A program made the position numbers and the translations under genes. The notes under the pieces were generated by a model that saw only the letters and a list, made by a program, of their open reading frames with translations, ran no database searches and had not been told where the DNA came from. A stretch of DNA of 64,000 nt from the NCBI RefSeq assembly GCF_003473485.1, contig NC_053048.1:46078255-46142254 (forward strand), read 5' to 3'. Every line of letters begins with the position of its first letter. Within the stretch, counting starts at the first letter, position 1. The DNA comes from Medicago truncatula. Lineage: Eukaryota > Streptophyta > Magnoliopsida > Fabales > Fabaceae. Positions 34,101 to 47,300 of the stretch are shown here, in pieces.

Positions 34101-37046
34101 AGAAATCTAATCTTGATAAACAGGCAACTCAGAAGCATCCCGTTTCATCTCATCTGTATGTATTTTAAGTAATCTTCTATTTATGTTTGGTAGAATGTAT
34201 TTGTATAATGGCATGCACAGCTTATTTCACAACATTTGATTAATTTATAATCCGTTTATTTACTTCGAACATTATTTGACTGCTTTTTTCAATTGAAGGT
34301 TTATTTACCATAATAGTATATGTACAGACGGAAGCTAATAAAACATTATTTTGTTATTAAAGCACACTCCTTTTTCTCGTCTTGGTTTGATACTGTTTCT
34401 AAGGTTATCTCTGGTGCTGTAGGCCATCTCAACAGTCAAACCAACTGGGAGCTGTTCAGGGTGATGGTAAAAAAATGGTTTTCTGTGGATCTGCTCTATC
34501 AAATGAAGAAAAGGTCAGTAGGAATGTTGTCTTTTTTCTGTGAAGTCTTCAGTTATCTTCATTATCATAACAGTTCCTCTGATAGACTAACGGGTGTGAG
34601 GAGGATTGGGTTATTGAGAATGTTCACGGCTTTATGCTAATGAGCCGCTGCACAACAAATTTCTGATGTGGTTAGTAGAAGGGGGGTAGTCGGCTATAAG
34701 AATGATAATATATTTGTAGAATAGTGGAATATAGAGGTATGAAGAAATTCAGGGAATTATTGGCGAGTAAGCTTCTTATAAGGGGCTTAATCTTGAATGG
34801 GATAATTTCTTTTGCAATTATACTTTCTGTTCTTGGAATCTGAAGAAATTCCTGAATCCCTTTCCAGTCAAGGAGCCAGCCCCCTTTACCTTATCAGTAA
34901 AACTAGCTCCTCACTTTTACTTGTGGACCTCTTATTACATTTCCGTTAGAGTATTACATTACAAAAGCGTAGAATGTATGCTGTGCGATTGTCCAACATG
35001 TTGAAGAGATGACCAGGGCACCTAGCTGATACTTCCATTTGGCTGAACATGAAAATGGGCACGTCCCTGCCATGGACTGGGGCACCATCCCCTCACCCAA
35101 AAATTTTGTTTAATGATGAGGGTCAACTAGGGAGTGAGAGGCCTTAAATTGATGGATGAATTAAAGGTGAAAGACATAGTTCAATAGTTAATTATCTTGT
35201 TTTTGAGGATATTGTTTTTGCAAATAAACAAGGTGTGCAAGTTGTGTAGTGATCTCTCTGTGGTTTCTTGACGAGACTCAATAATTCATTATCATAGGAA
35301 AAATGTAACACAAGTTATTTGATATGATGATAGGCATATAAATTGAGTAAAAGAATGATAGATGTATGAATCTTGATTAATGTATTTTCTGCAAACTACC
35401 TTGTTGCACCTACGTATGCTTTATCATATCATTAACTAATTAATATATTTCTCCTCTTGATGGTGCAGGTGCTATTGATTAATTTTGCAAGCAAGGTTGG
35501 TGCTACAGTGTCCAAGTGTTGGACCTCAGATGTCACACATGTGATCGCAGCAACTGATGCAAATGGAGCATGCTCCAGGACATTGAAAGTTTTGAGGGCG
35601 ATTCTAAATGGACAATGGATCCTAAAAATGGACTGTATGTAATTTAGGCTTCTAACATTGATTACCTTATTTGATGCCCGTCTTTTATTTTGGTTACTGA
35701 CAAATATTGATGAATTAATGGCTTCTTTCTTTGGTTTTTTTACTTTGCAAATAATGTCTTCAATTTATATTCATGTTCTTTTAAGAGTTTGGATTTGGAA
35801 GAAGACTTTCCATTTGGGGGAATAAAGAGAACTAAGTCAATTATGTTCCATTTATTGTTTTGTTTTCTTCTTGCAAACTATAAATGGGCGCCGCAATTAA
35901 ATTTTATTAAAACTTGTATATTGGGACAGTGATTTCTCTACTCAGACATATCTTGAAATACTTCCAATATATTATGAAATCTTTGGAGGTGGGTGCTATT
36001 TATTGGGCCCTGAGGAATCGGTGAATATGAAATTGGGATGGAGAGCATATGTAGTGTTGAACCCTGTTAACAATATCATCATTATCGTGTGGGCCTTAAC
36101 ATGATTTTCATGTGTGCTTATGCATTTTGTTTTCTTATGTTCATTCATGTTTTTGTATTCATGTTATTATATTTCTACCTATCTTGTACTGTAGGGATAA
36201 GAGCATGCATGAAAGCGATGAATCTTGTAGAAGAAGAACTGTATGAAATTGATCTTGACAACCAAGGGTGTCAAGGTGGCCCAAAAGCTGGCAGACTTAG
36301 GGCATTGGCCAATGTAAGTATTTTTTCATTACATTTTATGTCCTTGCAAATATTATTTGCATTGTCAATTAGAATATCAAGTGTCTTGCTCAAGGTTTTC
36401 AATTACAGTTTACGGTTGTTGTGATTGTTGATTTTGAGAAAAGATTTAGACAAATGGGAGTGACTAAGTTTCTGTTTCAACGTGGTTATGAAAACCACAA
36501 ACCTAGATGTTGCAATTTCAGTTGTGGAATTTAAAGTCATAGTGTTAATTATTGACATTATTTTCCTTTCCTTGCAGCTGAAATATCTTGATGGATAAGA
36601 CCATCTTTCTTTTTAGCTCACTAGAACTTGAAATTTAGTTTTTTTTAGCCTCCATAAGTCTGTTGATATTCATTGTTAAATTACTTGGTAAATCTGTTGT
36701 GAATTTTTAATTCTGATTGTGATTGTAGGAGCCAAAGCTATTCAGTGGCTTAAAGTTTTATTTTTCTGGTGAATATGATTCGAGTTATAAGAAATATCTT
36801 GAAGATTTAGTTGAAGGGGGAGGAGGTGTTGTTTTGAAAAGCAAGGATGAATTGGAAGTTGGAAGAGATGCAAATTTGTTGGCAGTTTACAATCTTGATC
36901 CCCCAGAAGGATGTGAGCTGGAGGACGAAGTTTCAATTCTTTGGCATAGATTAACCGAAGCAGAGAATTTAACTGCCAATACTGCTGGTCACACGTGGAT
37001 TCTGGAGTCAATTGCTGCATGCAAATTGCAGCCTTTTGTTAGCTAA
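31106..37046 (+). CDS. BARD1: BARD1-like protein (RING, extended PHD, two BRCT)
   Basis: Thirteen exons: 31106-31209, 31299-31352, 31448-31518, 32334-32429, 32532-32842, 32970-33308, 33445-33545, 33759-33945, 34049-34155, 34423-34513, 35469-35634, 36195-36313, 36729-37046. Total 2064 bp, 687 residues, all GT/AG with matching phase. A C3HC4 RING spans residues 32-69 (C32, C35, C47, H49, C52, C55, C66, C69). A Ser-rich charged linker leads to an extended PHD from about residue 313 (CSFC, then CTKCGKKGAALGC and CRRTYHVPC). Two BRCT repeats occupy about 478-570 and 585-680 (W of KMDWIRAC; HTWILESIAAC). Length and order fit plant BARD1 (ROW1), a nuclear partner of BRCA1 in DNA repair that also has a meristem role, better than the longer BRCA1. 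Intron 3 holds a MITE. Confidence 0.85.
31826..32010. mobile_element. MITE in BARD1-like intron 3
   Basis: 185 bp with imperfect terminal inverted repeats (TGAGGAGTGTTATTTGAACA and its partner GAGAAATGATATTTGAACAT) and an 8-bp duplication TTTTGAAT on both sides (31818-31825, 32011-32018). It is too short to code. The 8-bp duplication suggests a hAT- or Mutator-related MITE. Confidence 0.7.
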
Positions 37047-38515
37047 AATGCACTCCGTAGCCGATGTTTTGTCCATCCATCCTTTAATAGGCTGTTCAAC
37101 TGTTGGTCACATGTGGATTCTGGAGTCAATTAGTGCATTTAAATTGCATGCTTTTGTTAGCTAAAATGTTAGCTGATATGTTGTCCGTTTTAAATAGGGT
37201 GTTTATTTGCAGAAGATCTGGTCTATTTTGTACAGGATTTCTACTGAATTTATATTTTGTTTGGACTTTCAAGGTATATATTTTGTTTTGGCATTCAAGA
37301 TATTAAGGCATGCTATGTAGCACTAATGGTTAATGAAATCCATGTGAAATTAATTAAATTGTGAGTTTTACATTTTATTTCATGGGAATATTGTGAAGTT
37401 TGTTTTAAATGAGTGCAGTAGGGAGGATGCTGAGGAACCCTGTACTTAATTGCAGAGAACTTAATGGATTCATGAGTTCTGGTGCTAATGACTGATTAGT
37501 TGCAGAAAAATGTTATGAGTTGAGAGAGAAGAGTTTGTTTTGAAATAGTGATTCTTCATTGGACATTTGGTCATGGTATAAGGGCATCTTCCCCACTCAC
37601 TAGCGTCACATTAGCAGATTAGCTTAATGAAATTAGAACGTACAGCAATAAACAAAAGCATAACAGCGAGTGTCATTATTAATATAAAGTTACTCCAATA
37701 GTAACTCTTCAGTTTATTTAGTTCAATGTGGACAAGTAAGTAATATTGCATGTACAAAATCTCATCATATTCAATCTGAACCAGTGATGAGATTTATTGG
37801 TCATGTAAAAGTTATCTCTTGTGCACTAAAGAACTAACCTTTAAATTAATCTAAATCTTGACCTTTTAATTAAATTTATGAGCAGTACTATGGACATTTT
37901 CTTTCCAACACTCACTCTTTTATTGGGTGAAGTTTATGTGGGTACCACACATTGGAAATGGATCCCATATAAAGTGGTGAGACCCACATGAGTTTAAAAT
38001 TATAATATATTGCTATGTTATCTAACTATATAATTTATATATAACATAAAAAACTTTTTTTTTGGTTGCGACATAAAAAAGTTTATTTTTTATTTTTTAT
38101 ATATACATAAAAAACTTATTTGAATGTGTAATATAATTTAGAATTTGAAAAACGAACTTTAGAAGTTATGTTAATTAGTGTAATATTTAAAAAAAAAATT
38201 AGGTGTCATGATTTCTTTCAAAATATTTTAGTGATTGGATCATACAGTTCAATTTTATAAAAACCGAGTTCAACCAATGATCCAGTGGTTCAACCAGTGA
38301 CCCATTGACCCAGGGACCTTACCGAGTCAATGACCGGTCCAGTTTTTAAAACTATGGATAATCATATTATTTACATTAATTTACTTGCAGGTGTGACAAA
38401 GTTCAAAGCTCTAAAGTGAATCTTCTACTTATAAAGGATCATACACTTGTGAACCTTCCTTATCTTTGCCCACTTGATTTTGTAAACATATGAAGAAATA
38501 ACAGTTATATTTCCC
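37047..38515. other. Intergenic between BARD1-like gene and NPF gene D
   Basis: Convergent 3' flanks. 37047-37170 has a short duplication of the last exon ('gttggtcacatgtggattctggagtcaatt' region at about 37103-37133 repeats 36985-37015), non-coding here. 37880-38000 resembles one half of the MITE at 54286-54478. 38265-38350 resembles a common legume repeat ('ccagtgacccattgaccca'). No gene. Confidence 0.55.
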
Positions 38516-41314
38516 CTAGAACTTGGTATCTGGTTGTGAAATGCTTTGGCTTAATCCAGCATTTTCCTGAGATGAGGTAGCGTTCATTTCCAAGCCTGAT
38601 TTGTTGTGTTTTACATCATTATATACAAAGAACTTAGCAACAACCACAAAGCAAAGGAAGTTAAGTAGGCTTATTACTGCAATGAATGCATAATAATAGT
38701 CAAAGTGGGAGACGTTTACATTATCCAAAATCCAACCTTTGCGACCATGTCTTTGGGTGATATCAGCAACAGCTGATAGAAAGAATGTACTGAGAAAACC
38801 TCCTAGACCATATGAGGCTGTGGAGCATGCTGTTCCGAGACTCTTCATGGTTTCTGGCGCTTGATCGTAGAAGAACTCCATCTTGGCAACTTCGACGAAG
38901 TTATCAGCAATCCCTGACAAGGCAAACTGAGGGAGGAGGATGAAAATAGTAAGAGGGATCTTATCATGCATGTCTAAGAGGTTTTTTTCTCTTGCAACAT
39001 TGAGTCTCTTTCTCTCAACCAAGCATGCAATGACTAATGTAATGATGTTCAACACAAGGCCAATTCCTATTCTTTGTAGTATTGTGATTCCTCTAGGATT
39101 TTTAGTGTAGAGTCGGATCATAGGCACAAAAATACAATCATAGATTGCAATGAATATCAACATGAAGATAATTGTAATTGACGAGAGACTTCCTGGAGAG
39201 ATATTAAAACGAGGTCCCATTTTGTTGTCCAGTGTCATGCCTTGTTTAACGAAGAGTGTGAAAATGTGCATTCCCAAGGTGCTTGGAATAATTGTGAAAA
39301 TCGAAATAGGAACCAGTTTTGTCATTTGCTTAGTTTCCTCAATTTGTGTCACTGTACAAAGCATCCATGTTGATTTTTGTCCGGTCTTTATAGCCGCTTT
39401 GTCAAGGAAACTGCAAGCAGAGAGGAGGATGAGTATGCACAATAGCTAGTTCAAGCCAAATTTTCGTTTCATGTAAAAACAATTAAATAATGTTAGCAGT
39501 ATACAGTCTTTAACAATCTATTATATTGATTGATATTCGTATGGACGCCACCAAATTTGTAAAAGACCAACAAAATTTAGCGAGACTCGTGCAGTGAAAA
39601 AAATTGTGTTGTCACCACACCATGGACACATTTTTAGGAGATAAAAGTAATTAGACTCAACCTGAAAAACGACGTGTGATCAATTCTGGTTCTACCATTA
39701 CATGTATACTCTTCCATACTCAGCTCATGTAGCTCCTTTTTATCTTCTGGGACACGTGCCTTCCATTTTCTTATAGCAGCCACAAAGACTTGAAGCATCC
39801 TTGTTATAGGGCTGCCTGGAGGCAATTTGTGTCTATAATATGGTGTTCCTAATAAAAACACCAATATTGAAAATGCAAGGCCAATGGTTGGAAGGCCATA
39901 TCCAAGTTCCCAACCAATATTGTCTTGTATGTAAACCAAGAAAGTGGTAGCAAAAAGGACACCAATCAAAATGCTAAAAAACCACCAATTGAAGAAGGAC
40001 AACTTATCGGATTTCTCTTTGGGATCAAAGTCATCAAATTGGTCAGCTCCCATAGTAGAAATGTTGGGTTTGGTTCCACCTGTGCCTAAAACAATTATGT
40101 ACAAGGCAAGGAAGAAAATACCCTTTTGCAATGGTGATGCCTTGGGGCAATTTTCGAATGCGACAACACCTATATCACATTCTGGTGGCTTCAGTGATGG
40201 TAGCGAAACCGATAGAGTCAACAAACACATACCCTAGAGCCAAAGAAAACAAGGACACATGTCCGTCAATAATTGCATTAGGTAAAATACCAAATCATAA
40301 CATTGGTTCAAAACAAGTAAAATAAAGATGACATTCATAAAAGAACAATTGCATATACTTGATGTCTTAAATCTCAACGTTAGGAATGAAACAATACATG
40401 CTTATTATTTTAAGATTCTGAGTTTAGATACGATGTCAAATTTGCTATTATAATATATGTTACTTGGTCTATCTATCTATCTATATATTGATCTTTTTGT
40501 TTCTGAACTACCTTTCTATACCAGTAAAGAGGATATATTCAAATGGTGAAATATTTGTCACATATCATACCATGAGGTAAATGCATGATGCAATTACAAA
40601 GGTCCAATATCGGCCAAGATAAGCATCAGCTACATAAGCTCCTGCAAGTGGCATCAACCAAACTGATCCTCCCCAATTGCTAATATTGTTTGAAGATTCC
40701 ACAGTACCCTGATGGAGCTTTTTTGTTAGATACACCACTAAGTTTGATGATATTCCATAGTAAGCCATCCTCTCAAACAATTCATAACCTATAAATTACA
40801 CATGCATGCATATGTCACATTCCGGAGCGACTATTCCTTATATGGTAAATGAAACCAAAAAAACAAAGCTAAATAAAGGATGATTGAGGTATTTTTATAA
40901 TTTCGATTCCTTGCAGTAATCAATTGAACTCATTCATAAGGCCAGCATATCGGTGACCATTGAATTGATACCGAATGGTTCAAATTAGAAACTCAGCATA
41001 TTTTAGATTTTAAATCTAACAATCACCAATGTGCTGATTGCGTGGATTCATGCAATCGAGGAATTTAGGGAATCTGATAACACGGAGAGTCTGGAAATAG
41101 AATAGTTTTTTTTTTTTTTTTTTTCTGAGGGGAAAATAAAATAAGTTTTAGAATGCCTATATAAGGGAGTAAAATACTTCAATTTACCTACAAGGAAGGA
41201 ACAAGCTTTCCATGTTCCAGTCTTTGATCTTAAAACTGGTCTGCCTTGTAAATCTACTGTTCCATCTTGAGTGTAATCTTCTTCTAGTGGCCCTTTTTCT
41301 TCAATGGCTTCCAT
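38516..41314 (-). CDS. NPF transporter gene D (NPF5.2-like), intact
   Basis: Exons 41188-41314, 40571-40788, 39662-40233 and 38516-39410; 1812 bp, 603 residues. It shows ExxER as ELFER, GTGGTKPNIS, GADQFDDF, a central loop RVPEDKKELHELSMEEY, and the late motifs NPRGITILQRIGIG and FFYDQAPETMKSLG. The chosen start (MEAIEEKGPLEEDYTQ) aligns with the other cluster members; an upstream in-frame ATG at 41380 would add 22 residues not found in them. Exon 3 is 572 bp, one codon longer than in its neighbours. The sequence is more diverged from C than A is, so it is an older copy. The BARD1-like gene separates it from C. Confidence 0.9.
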
Positions 41315-42324
41315 GATATTGAACAAGAACAGCCACTTGGACTCTTCAGTGTGGAGACTAATACAAGCTTGTTTTTCCAATGAACTTTTGATATATTTAA
41401 GGAAACATTTTAAATATTTAGCTTTCCAAAACTAAAGTAGTTATACATCATGCATTTTGTATGAGCTAACATAACAAGACTACTAGGAAAAACAATGTGC
41501 CCCGTTTTTATTTTGTCCTTCTTCATGTCATTTTTTTTTTCCTTTCAATTTCATCAATTTTTTATTAGCATATTAGCTGGTGTTTACCTTCTCGACCAAG
41601 CTATTAGATCTTTGAAATTGACATGGTACAAAAGTCATGAGATTACAATAGTAAATACATCAAAATGGCTTTTCAGCCTTTTCACAATGTGTTTAATTTG
41701 TATGTAATTTTTTTCACATACATTCAATTATATATTACCATATAGATAGGAGTCTTGTTGACGAGTGTTACTGGGGGCCCTTTTAAGCATTATAAATTAA
41801 GCAATTATTCTTTAAAAATGTCATACCTTTTCAATTTCCAATGGACTGATTATACTAGCTTTCATAAAAGTTTACCATTTTAGGTCCTTAACCAGTGCCT
41901 TGGGACTGGTTAACATTTCCCTATAGATATTTATGAAACTATTTTAAGAACTAACAAAATAAAGTGTATCCTAATGTAATTTAATTGGATGCATGTGTAA
42001 AAGAACGTCAAATGCATCTAAAGGTCAAATGCATCTAATTTAATTGGGACTTTTGAAACTTAAAGGATTTGTTTGGGACTTTTGAAACTTAAAGGATCAC
42101 TTTGGGAAAAATGAAAAACTTAAAGGACCTTTAGATGCATATGTGTGTTACCGTCTACTATTTTGTAGACTATTAAACTAACTTTACTTTTTTTTTAACA
42201 ATAAACTAACTTTACATATAATATATTTTTTTTTCAATTGAACTGCTATATAATACATAGGGTGATTGAAAATAAATGCAAAGTTTTTCTTATAATAGTG
42301 ACCAAAGAATGTTTATCATTTACT
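41315..42324. other. Intergenic, upstream of NPF gene D
   Basis: TATA-like CCTTAAATATATC at 41390-41402 (minus strand). A block at about 41570-41640 ('ggtgtttacc', 'cgaccaagctatta') is shared with the upstream regions of genes G, C and remnant B. Around 42000-42140 short direct repeats occur ('gggacttttgaaacttaaagga', twice). No gene. Confidence 0.5.
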
Positions 42325-42915
42325 AAAAGCGTTCAAACAAGTATGCTAGGGTGCTTGACAAGCTCACAATTGACATTGCTCTGTCCAAGTTTGAGACAAC
42401 AAAGTACTACTGCACTGTCATTGATGATGCCTCTGGAGACAGGGATTTCTTCCTTACCACCATGATCAACAGAACGTCCCAACCTGACTGTGTTGTTCTC
42501 GTCATTGATTCCCTACTAGTGGACTTGAAACTGGTCTGGATCGTCAGGGCCGTGCACTTGTTCATCTTTCCTTTGTTTTTGGTGTGAAGCAAAATGATCT
42601 GCTGCATCAACAAGTTATTATTTTAATAACTAGTTATCATCTACGTTGGCAGATGGATACAACTATGCCCAAAGATAGGTATATAGAAATTGTGGGGAAA
42701 CTTTTACCCTTTTTGAAGAAGGTTGGCTATAACCCAGACAAAACTCGATTTGTTCCCATCTCTGGTTTTAACGGAGATAACTTGATTGAGCGCTCTACTA
42801 ATATTGACTGGTACAACAGTCCCACCCTTCTTGAAGCGCTCTTGACCGATTCAACGAGCCTACGTGGCTTGAAGCTCTTGACGGAATCAACAACCCATCA
42901 AATGGGTGCTTGAAG
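42325..42915 (+). pseudogene. EF-1alpha (eEF1A) processed-type pseudogene
   Basis: Fragments of translation elongation factor 1-alpha in order: VLDKL joined directly to [16 protein letters not shown] (an internal deletion of about 36 bp removes the KAERERG part), then degraded switch-2 sequence, a frameshift before KQMICC-like sequence, then [19 protein letters not shown] and ERSTNIDWY. No introns interrupt the match. Near 42825-42925 the 'ctTgaagctcttgac' segment (LLEAL) is repeated about three times. The G-domain is incomplete and several frames are needed, so it is dead. The rest of the gene (domains 2 and 3) is absent. Confidence 0.8.
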
Positions 42916-44308
42916 CTCTTGACCGGATGCACGGGCCTAAGTGGCAGCCATCAATAAAGGCCAATAGAAATACTGTTTGGGAAAATGGTATATCTTCAGA
43001 GATCCTTTTTTGGAATGTTGAATATCTGGCAGTGCTTAATCTGTAACTAATTTTGTTCATTGACTGTTTCCTCTCCTTTTGTAGCTCTTGCTGTCAGAGC
43101 TAATATTGAGTCACATTGCTGGGAGTTACAGCGTCGAAATAAGTGGCTGACGGTATTCTTCTGTTACACCACTACCTCTAAAACTGATTATGTAATATAT
43201 AGGATGTACAATACCTAATTATATTTTATCTGTCTGATATGCACTTATACGCCTTCATGAGGCACCCGTGTATCTAAATTCGAAAGAAGGGTAGCCTGTC
43301 CTGGCCATTTCTCATGCTTAGTTTATAACCAGCTCTAGTGCAAAGCTAACATCCTACTTACATAAGAACATTAGCTTAAGGCCTTGTGAAAGTAAAAATA
43401 CTTTAGCTCTCTCGACTGAAGGATTTGATTATTATTTTCAGCCCCATTATTAGGTATTTCCCATCCTGCCAAAGTAACATTCGTTGATTTCCCCCTACTT
43501 CCTCTTTTCCATATCGTTGATTTATAAATTCTCATTTTTCATCGAAAAGAGGAAATAAACTCCACTATATTAAGGGTATAGTGGAAAACAAAGGTTAGTT
43601 TTATCTTGATTTTCTAAAACACTTTGTTTTGAAGCAAAAATGAAATGTTAAAACTACAATAGTTTTGGAATGGAGGGAGTACTTCCGAAATCTTTCTCGC
43701 TTCATATTTGCACAACTTTTTAGTTTCTTATTCACTTTTCTAATCACCCAAAAGGTTCCTTGTTGAGACACCTATTTGGATGTCCGATGACTGCCGTGAA
43801 TTATTTTGACCGAGTAGATGTACTTCAACAAGATGGACTAATGACTAAGGAATAGGCCTATTGGCTTTTGAATATAAGTAATGGTTCTTGTAAAAAAAAA
43901 GAATATAACAAATGGTTGAAGTGTTTTCAGTTGTACTTAAAAGAAACTGAGAAAAGGCTACATTATTTATCTTCATATATTTGTATATTTTATATGTTAG
44001 AACATAAAGCCGGTTCAAAATAATAATATAGATAAGAAAAACACAGACAAATAACACACGATCTTTAGTAACAAAATTTGACCAACGTACGTTCTTTGTA
44101 TTATACAGAGTACAAACTTACATTTAAACATTTAAGGTCAAGTTTACAATGTTACCTTGAACCGTAACTTCAACAAACGTTTGAGGCTGATTGCCCACTT
44201 ATAAGTAACTATAGACCATATAGGCATATACTCAACAAAATATAACATAAGATTTTGATGTGGAAGTCTTTTTTGGAGATCATCCCAATTTTTTGATAAT
44301 TTTAAGCT
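42916..44308. other. Intergenic between EF-1alpha pseudogene and NPF gene E
   Basis: No supported gene. About 43663-43681 ends in 'ggaatggagggagta', the classical end of a Stowaway MITE, but I cannot find its partner end. From 44103 the sequence is the left end of the E/F duplication (matches 50101 onwards). Confidence 0.5.
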
Positions 44309-47300
44309 CTAGGACTTGACATCTAGTTGTGAGATGCTTTGACTTATTTCAGTCTTATAGCCCTTAGATGAAGCAGGGTTCATCTCTAAGTCCATTTTGG
44401 TTTGAGTTACATCATCATTATATACAAAGAATTTGGCAATAATAAGAAAGAAAAAGAAGTTGACAACACTTAACAAGGCCAAAAAAGCATAATAATAATC
44501 TAAATGTGAGATATTTAGATTATCTAAAATCCAACCTTTATGACCATGTTTACTTGTGAGACGAGCAACATTTGATAGAAGAAAAGTACTCAAAAAATTT
44601 CCCATGCTCAAGGATGTTGTAGCATATGATGATCCAAGGCTTTTCATAGATTCAGGTGCTTGATCATAGAAGAACTCTATCTTAGCAATTTCCACAAACG
44701 TATCAGCAATCCCCATCAAAGCGAATTGAGGGACGAGAATGAAAATAGAAAGAGGGGTTGTATCGAGCTTGCCTAAAAGATTGTGTTCTCTTGCAACATT
44801 GAGTCTCTTCCTCTCTATAAGACACGAAACAACCATTACGATGACGTGAAACACAAGGCCAATTCCTATTCTTTGTAGCATTGTAATTCCTCTTGGATTC
44901 TTTGTGTAGCGTCGGATAATAGGAACAAAAACACGATCATAGATTACAGTGCTTATAGCCAGGAAGATATGTACAAATGCTATGAGACTTGCTGGAGGGA
45001 CTTTAAAATGAGCTCCCAGTCTCCTATCTAGAGTGGTGCCTTGTTTGACGAAGAGTGTGTTTGTTTGAGCGAAAATTATGCTTGGAATACATGTTGCAAT
45101 CAATATAGGGATCATTTTTGTCATTTGTTTTGTTTCCTCAATTTGTGTCACAGTGCAAAGCATCCATGGTGAAGTTTGGTCGGTCTTCACTGCAGCTTTG
45201 TCAAGGAAACTACAGACATTTGTACATGTTTTAATTATATACTTATGATTTCACCTTAGATTGACATTACGTGATTCACACATGTTAGTATCCAACACTA
45301 ACACGACATTCACATTACGTGATTACATTCAATCACTTAAATTTTTCAAAAGATCATTACTAGTGTCTTCGTGTATGTGTGTCAGACTTCGGTGGTTGAT
45401 AGATAATAAATTTATGCGACATGAAAAAACAAACTAATTTATGCAGTGAAACTTTAAGTGGTAAGAAATACTACTAAAAACTAACCTCAATGAAGAACTG
45501 TGATTAATTCTATACCTTCCGTTACTAGTATACTCTTCAATGCTCACCTCATGCAGCTCTTTTTGATCATTTGGGACATTTAATTTCCACTTTCTCATAG
45601 CAGCAACAAAGACTTGAACCATTCTAGTTAAAGGACTTCCAGAAGGCAATTTATGTCTATAAATTGGTGTTCCAAACAAAAACACCAATGTTGAAAAAAC
45701 AAGCAATATGGTTGGAATCCCATAACCAAGGGCAAAACCAACATTGTCTTGTATGTAGACTAATACTGTTTCGGCTAAAATGGCTCCAATTATAATGTAG
45801 AACACCCACCAATTGTAAAAGGAAAGTTTTTGAGACTTCTCTTTCGGCTCAAACTCATCAAATTGGTCGGCTCCAAGTGTGGTGATGCTGGGCTTAATTC
45901 CCCCTGTGCCTGCTGCAATGATGTACAAAGCAAAGAAGAAAATACCAATTTGTAGTGATGAAGCTTTTTGGCAATCCTGTTTTTCTATCCCTACAGCACA
46001 TGGTGGTGGTCTCAGCGTTGGTAGTGATACTGAAAGAGTCAATAAACACATTCCCTACAGAAAAAAAAAAAAAAGAAGACTTATCACATCTATACTTGCT
46101 AAAGTAGAGATATGACTAAAAAGATTTGCAACTGCAATTTGAATGATGCATTGAGATTTTTTATGTCACAATGACTCTAATAACTGAGATATCATGTCCG
46201 TGAGATGTCAATTTAGTATTAAGAATTTATTCTTGTCACTTTCAATGACATAATTTATATTCCATCAAAGATGGTTTTAAAATGGATTAATGAGACTATA
46301 TTAACAGTATTTAATTAAGATTTTCCACAATAACAAATATTGTATAGGAAAATACTATTTATCGCTAGTTGCAGCTTCGTGAATTTTCAGGATCGTGTAT
46401 TATTTACTCAAACTGCACCATTATCCTCCCTGTTTTCCATTAAGTTAGAGTTGAATGTTTGACTCTTCTTTTATTAAAGCAGCACGTAGCGTTCACATGA
46501 TATTCGTGAATAAACGTTAACTTGATATAGCAAGGCTCTATTGTATATACAGCGAAAATTCAAAACCTTAGAATTGAATATCTTACCAAAAAGTAAATGC
46601 CAGATGATACGACAAAGGTCCAATATCGGCCAAGATAGGCGTCGGCTATGTAAGCCCCAATAACTGGCAGGATCTTAACTGTACCTGCCCAGTTAGTGAC
46701 ATTGTTTGCAGATTTGACAGTACCCTGATGGAGCTTCTTTGTTAGATACAACACTAGATTTGATGATATCCCAAAGTATGTCAACCTTTCAATCACTTCA
46801 GAGCCTATAATAAACACATTGATTTTTCATATTTAGAAGTGACAATTGTTCTTTGTGCTACATGTGAAAACAAATGAAGTTGTTGAGCGTATTGTAAAAA
46901 ATAAGTTACTAATGTACTATACTATATTTGTTGTAGATATTAAAATGCACCCAACTGTAAATATTAACAAAATTATCATTTAGCCCGTTAGATTGCTATA
47001 TGCCTTTTAGGCGTGACACTCAACGGTTGTGTTCGGTACTAGGTATTCAATTTAAGGAGGACCGACCGTGGAGCAAGGTTGAGGGCTACTAATCCAAATA
47101 CGCCCAACTCTAGAATGGCCGACTAGGGATCCTAGACCAAGGATTGACCATGTCATATGTTTTCTGAGTGAGACATGAACTGGGAACGAGTTAACCCAGC
47201 AAGATCGTATGCAAGCTCATACCTAGCCATGGCTATCATACTCGGTCGGTTGGATAAAGCACGGTAAAAGACCCTCTTCATTCCAATGAGCCGCACATTT

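Noticed and set aside
31106-37046. BRCA1 instead of BARD1 for the RING-BRCT gene
   Set aside because: The 687-residue length and short linker fit plant BARD1; plant BRCA1 is clearly longer. Not excluded, since both have RING, extended PHD and BRCT domains.
41314-41380. Upstream start for NPF gene D (22 extra residues)
   Set aside because: The extension is not present in any other cluster member, and the inner ATG aligns with theirs and lies at the usual distance from the TATA-like box.
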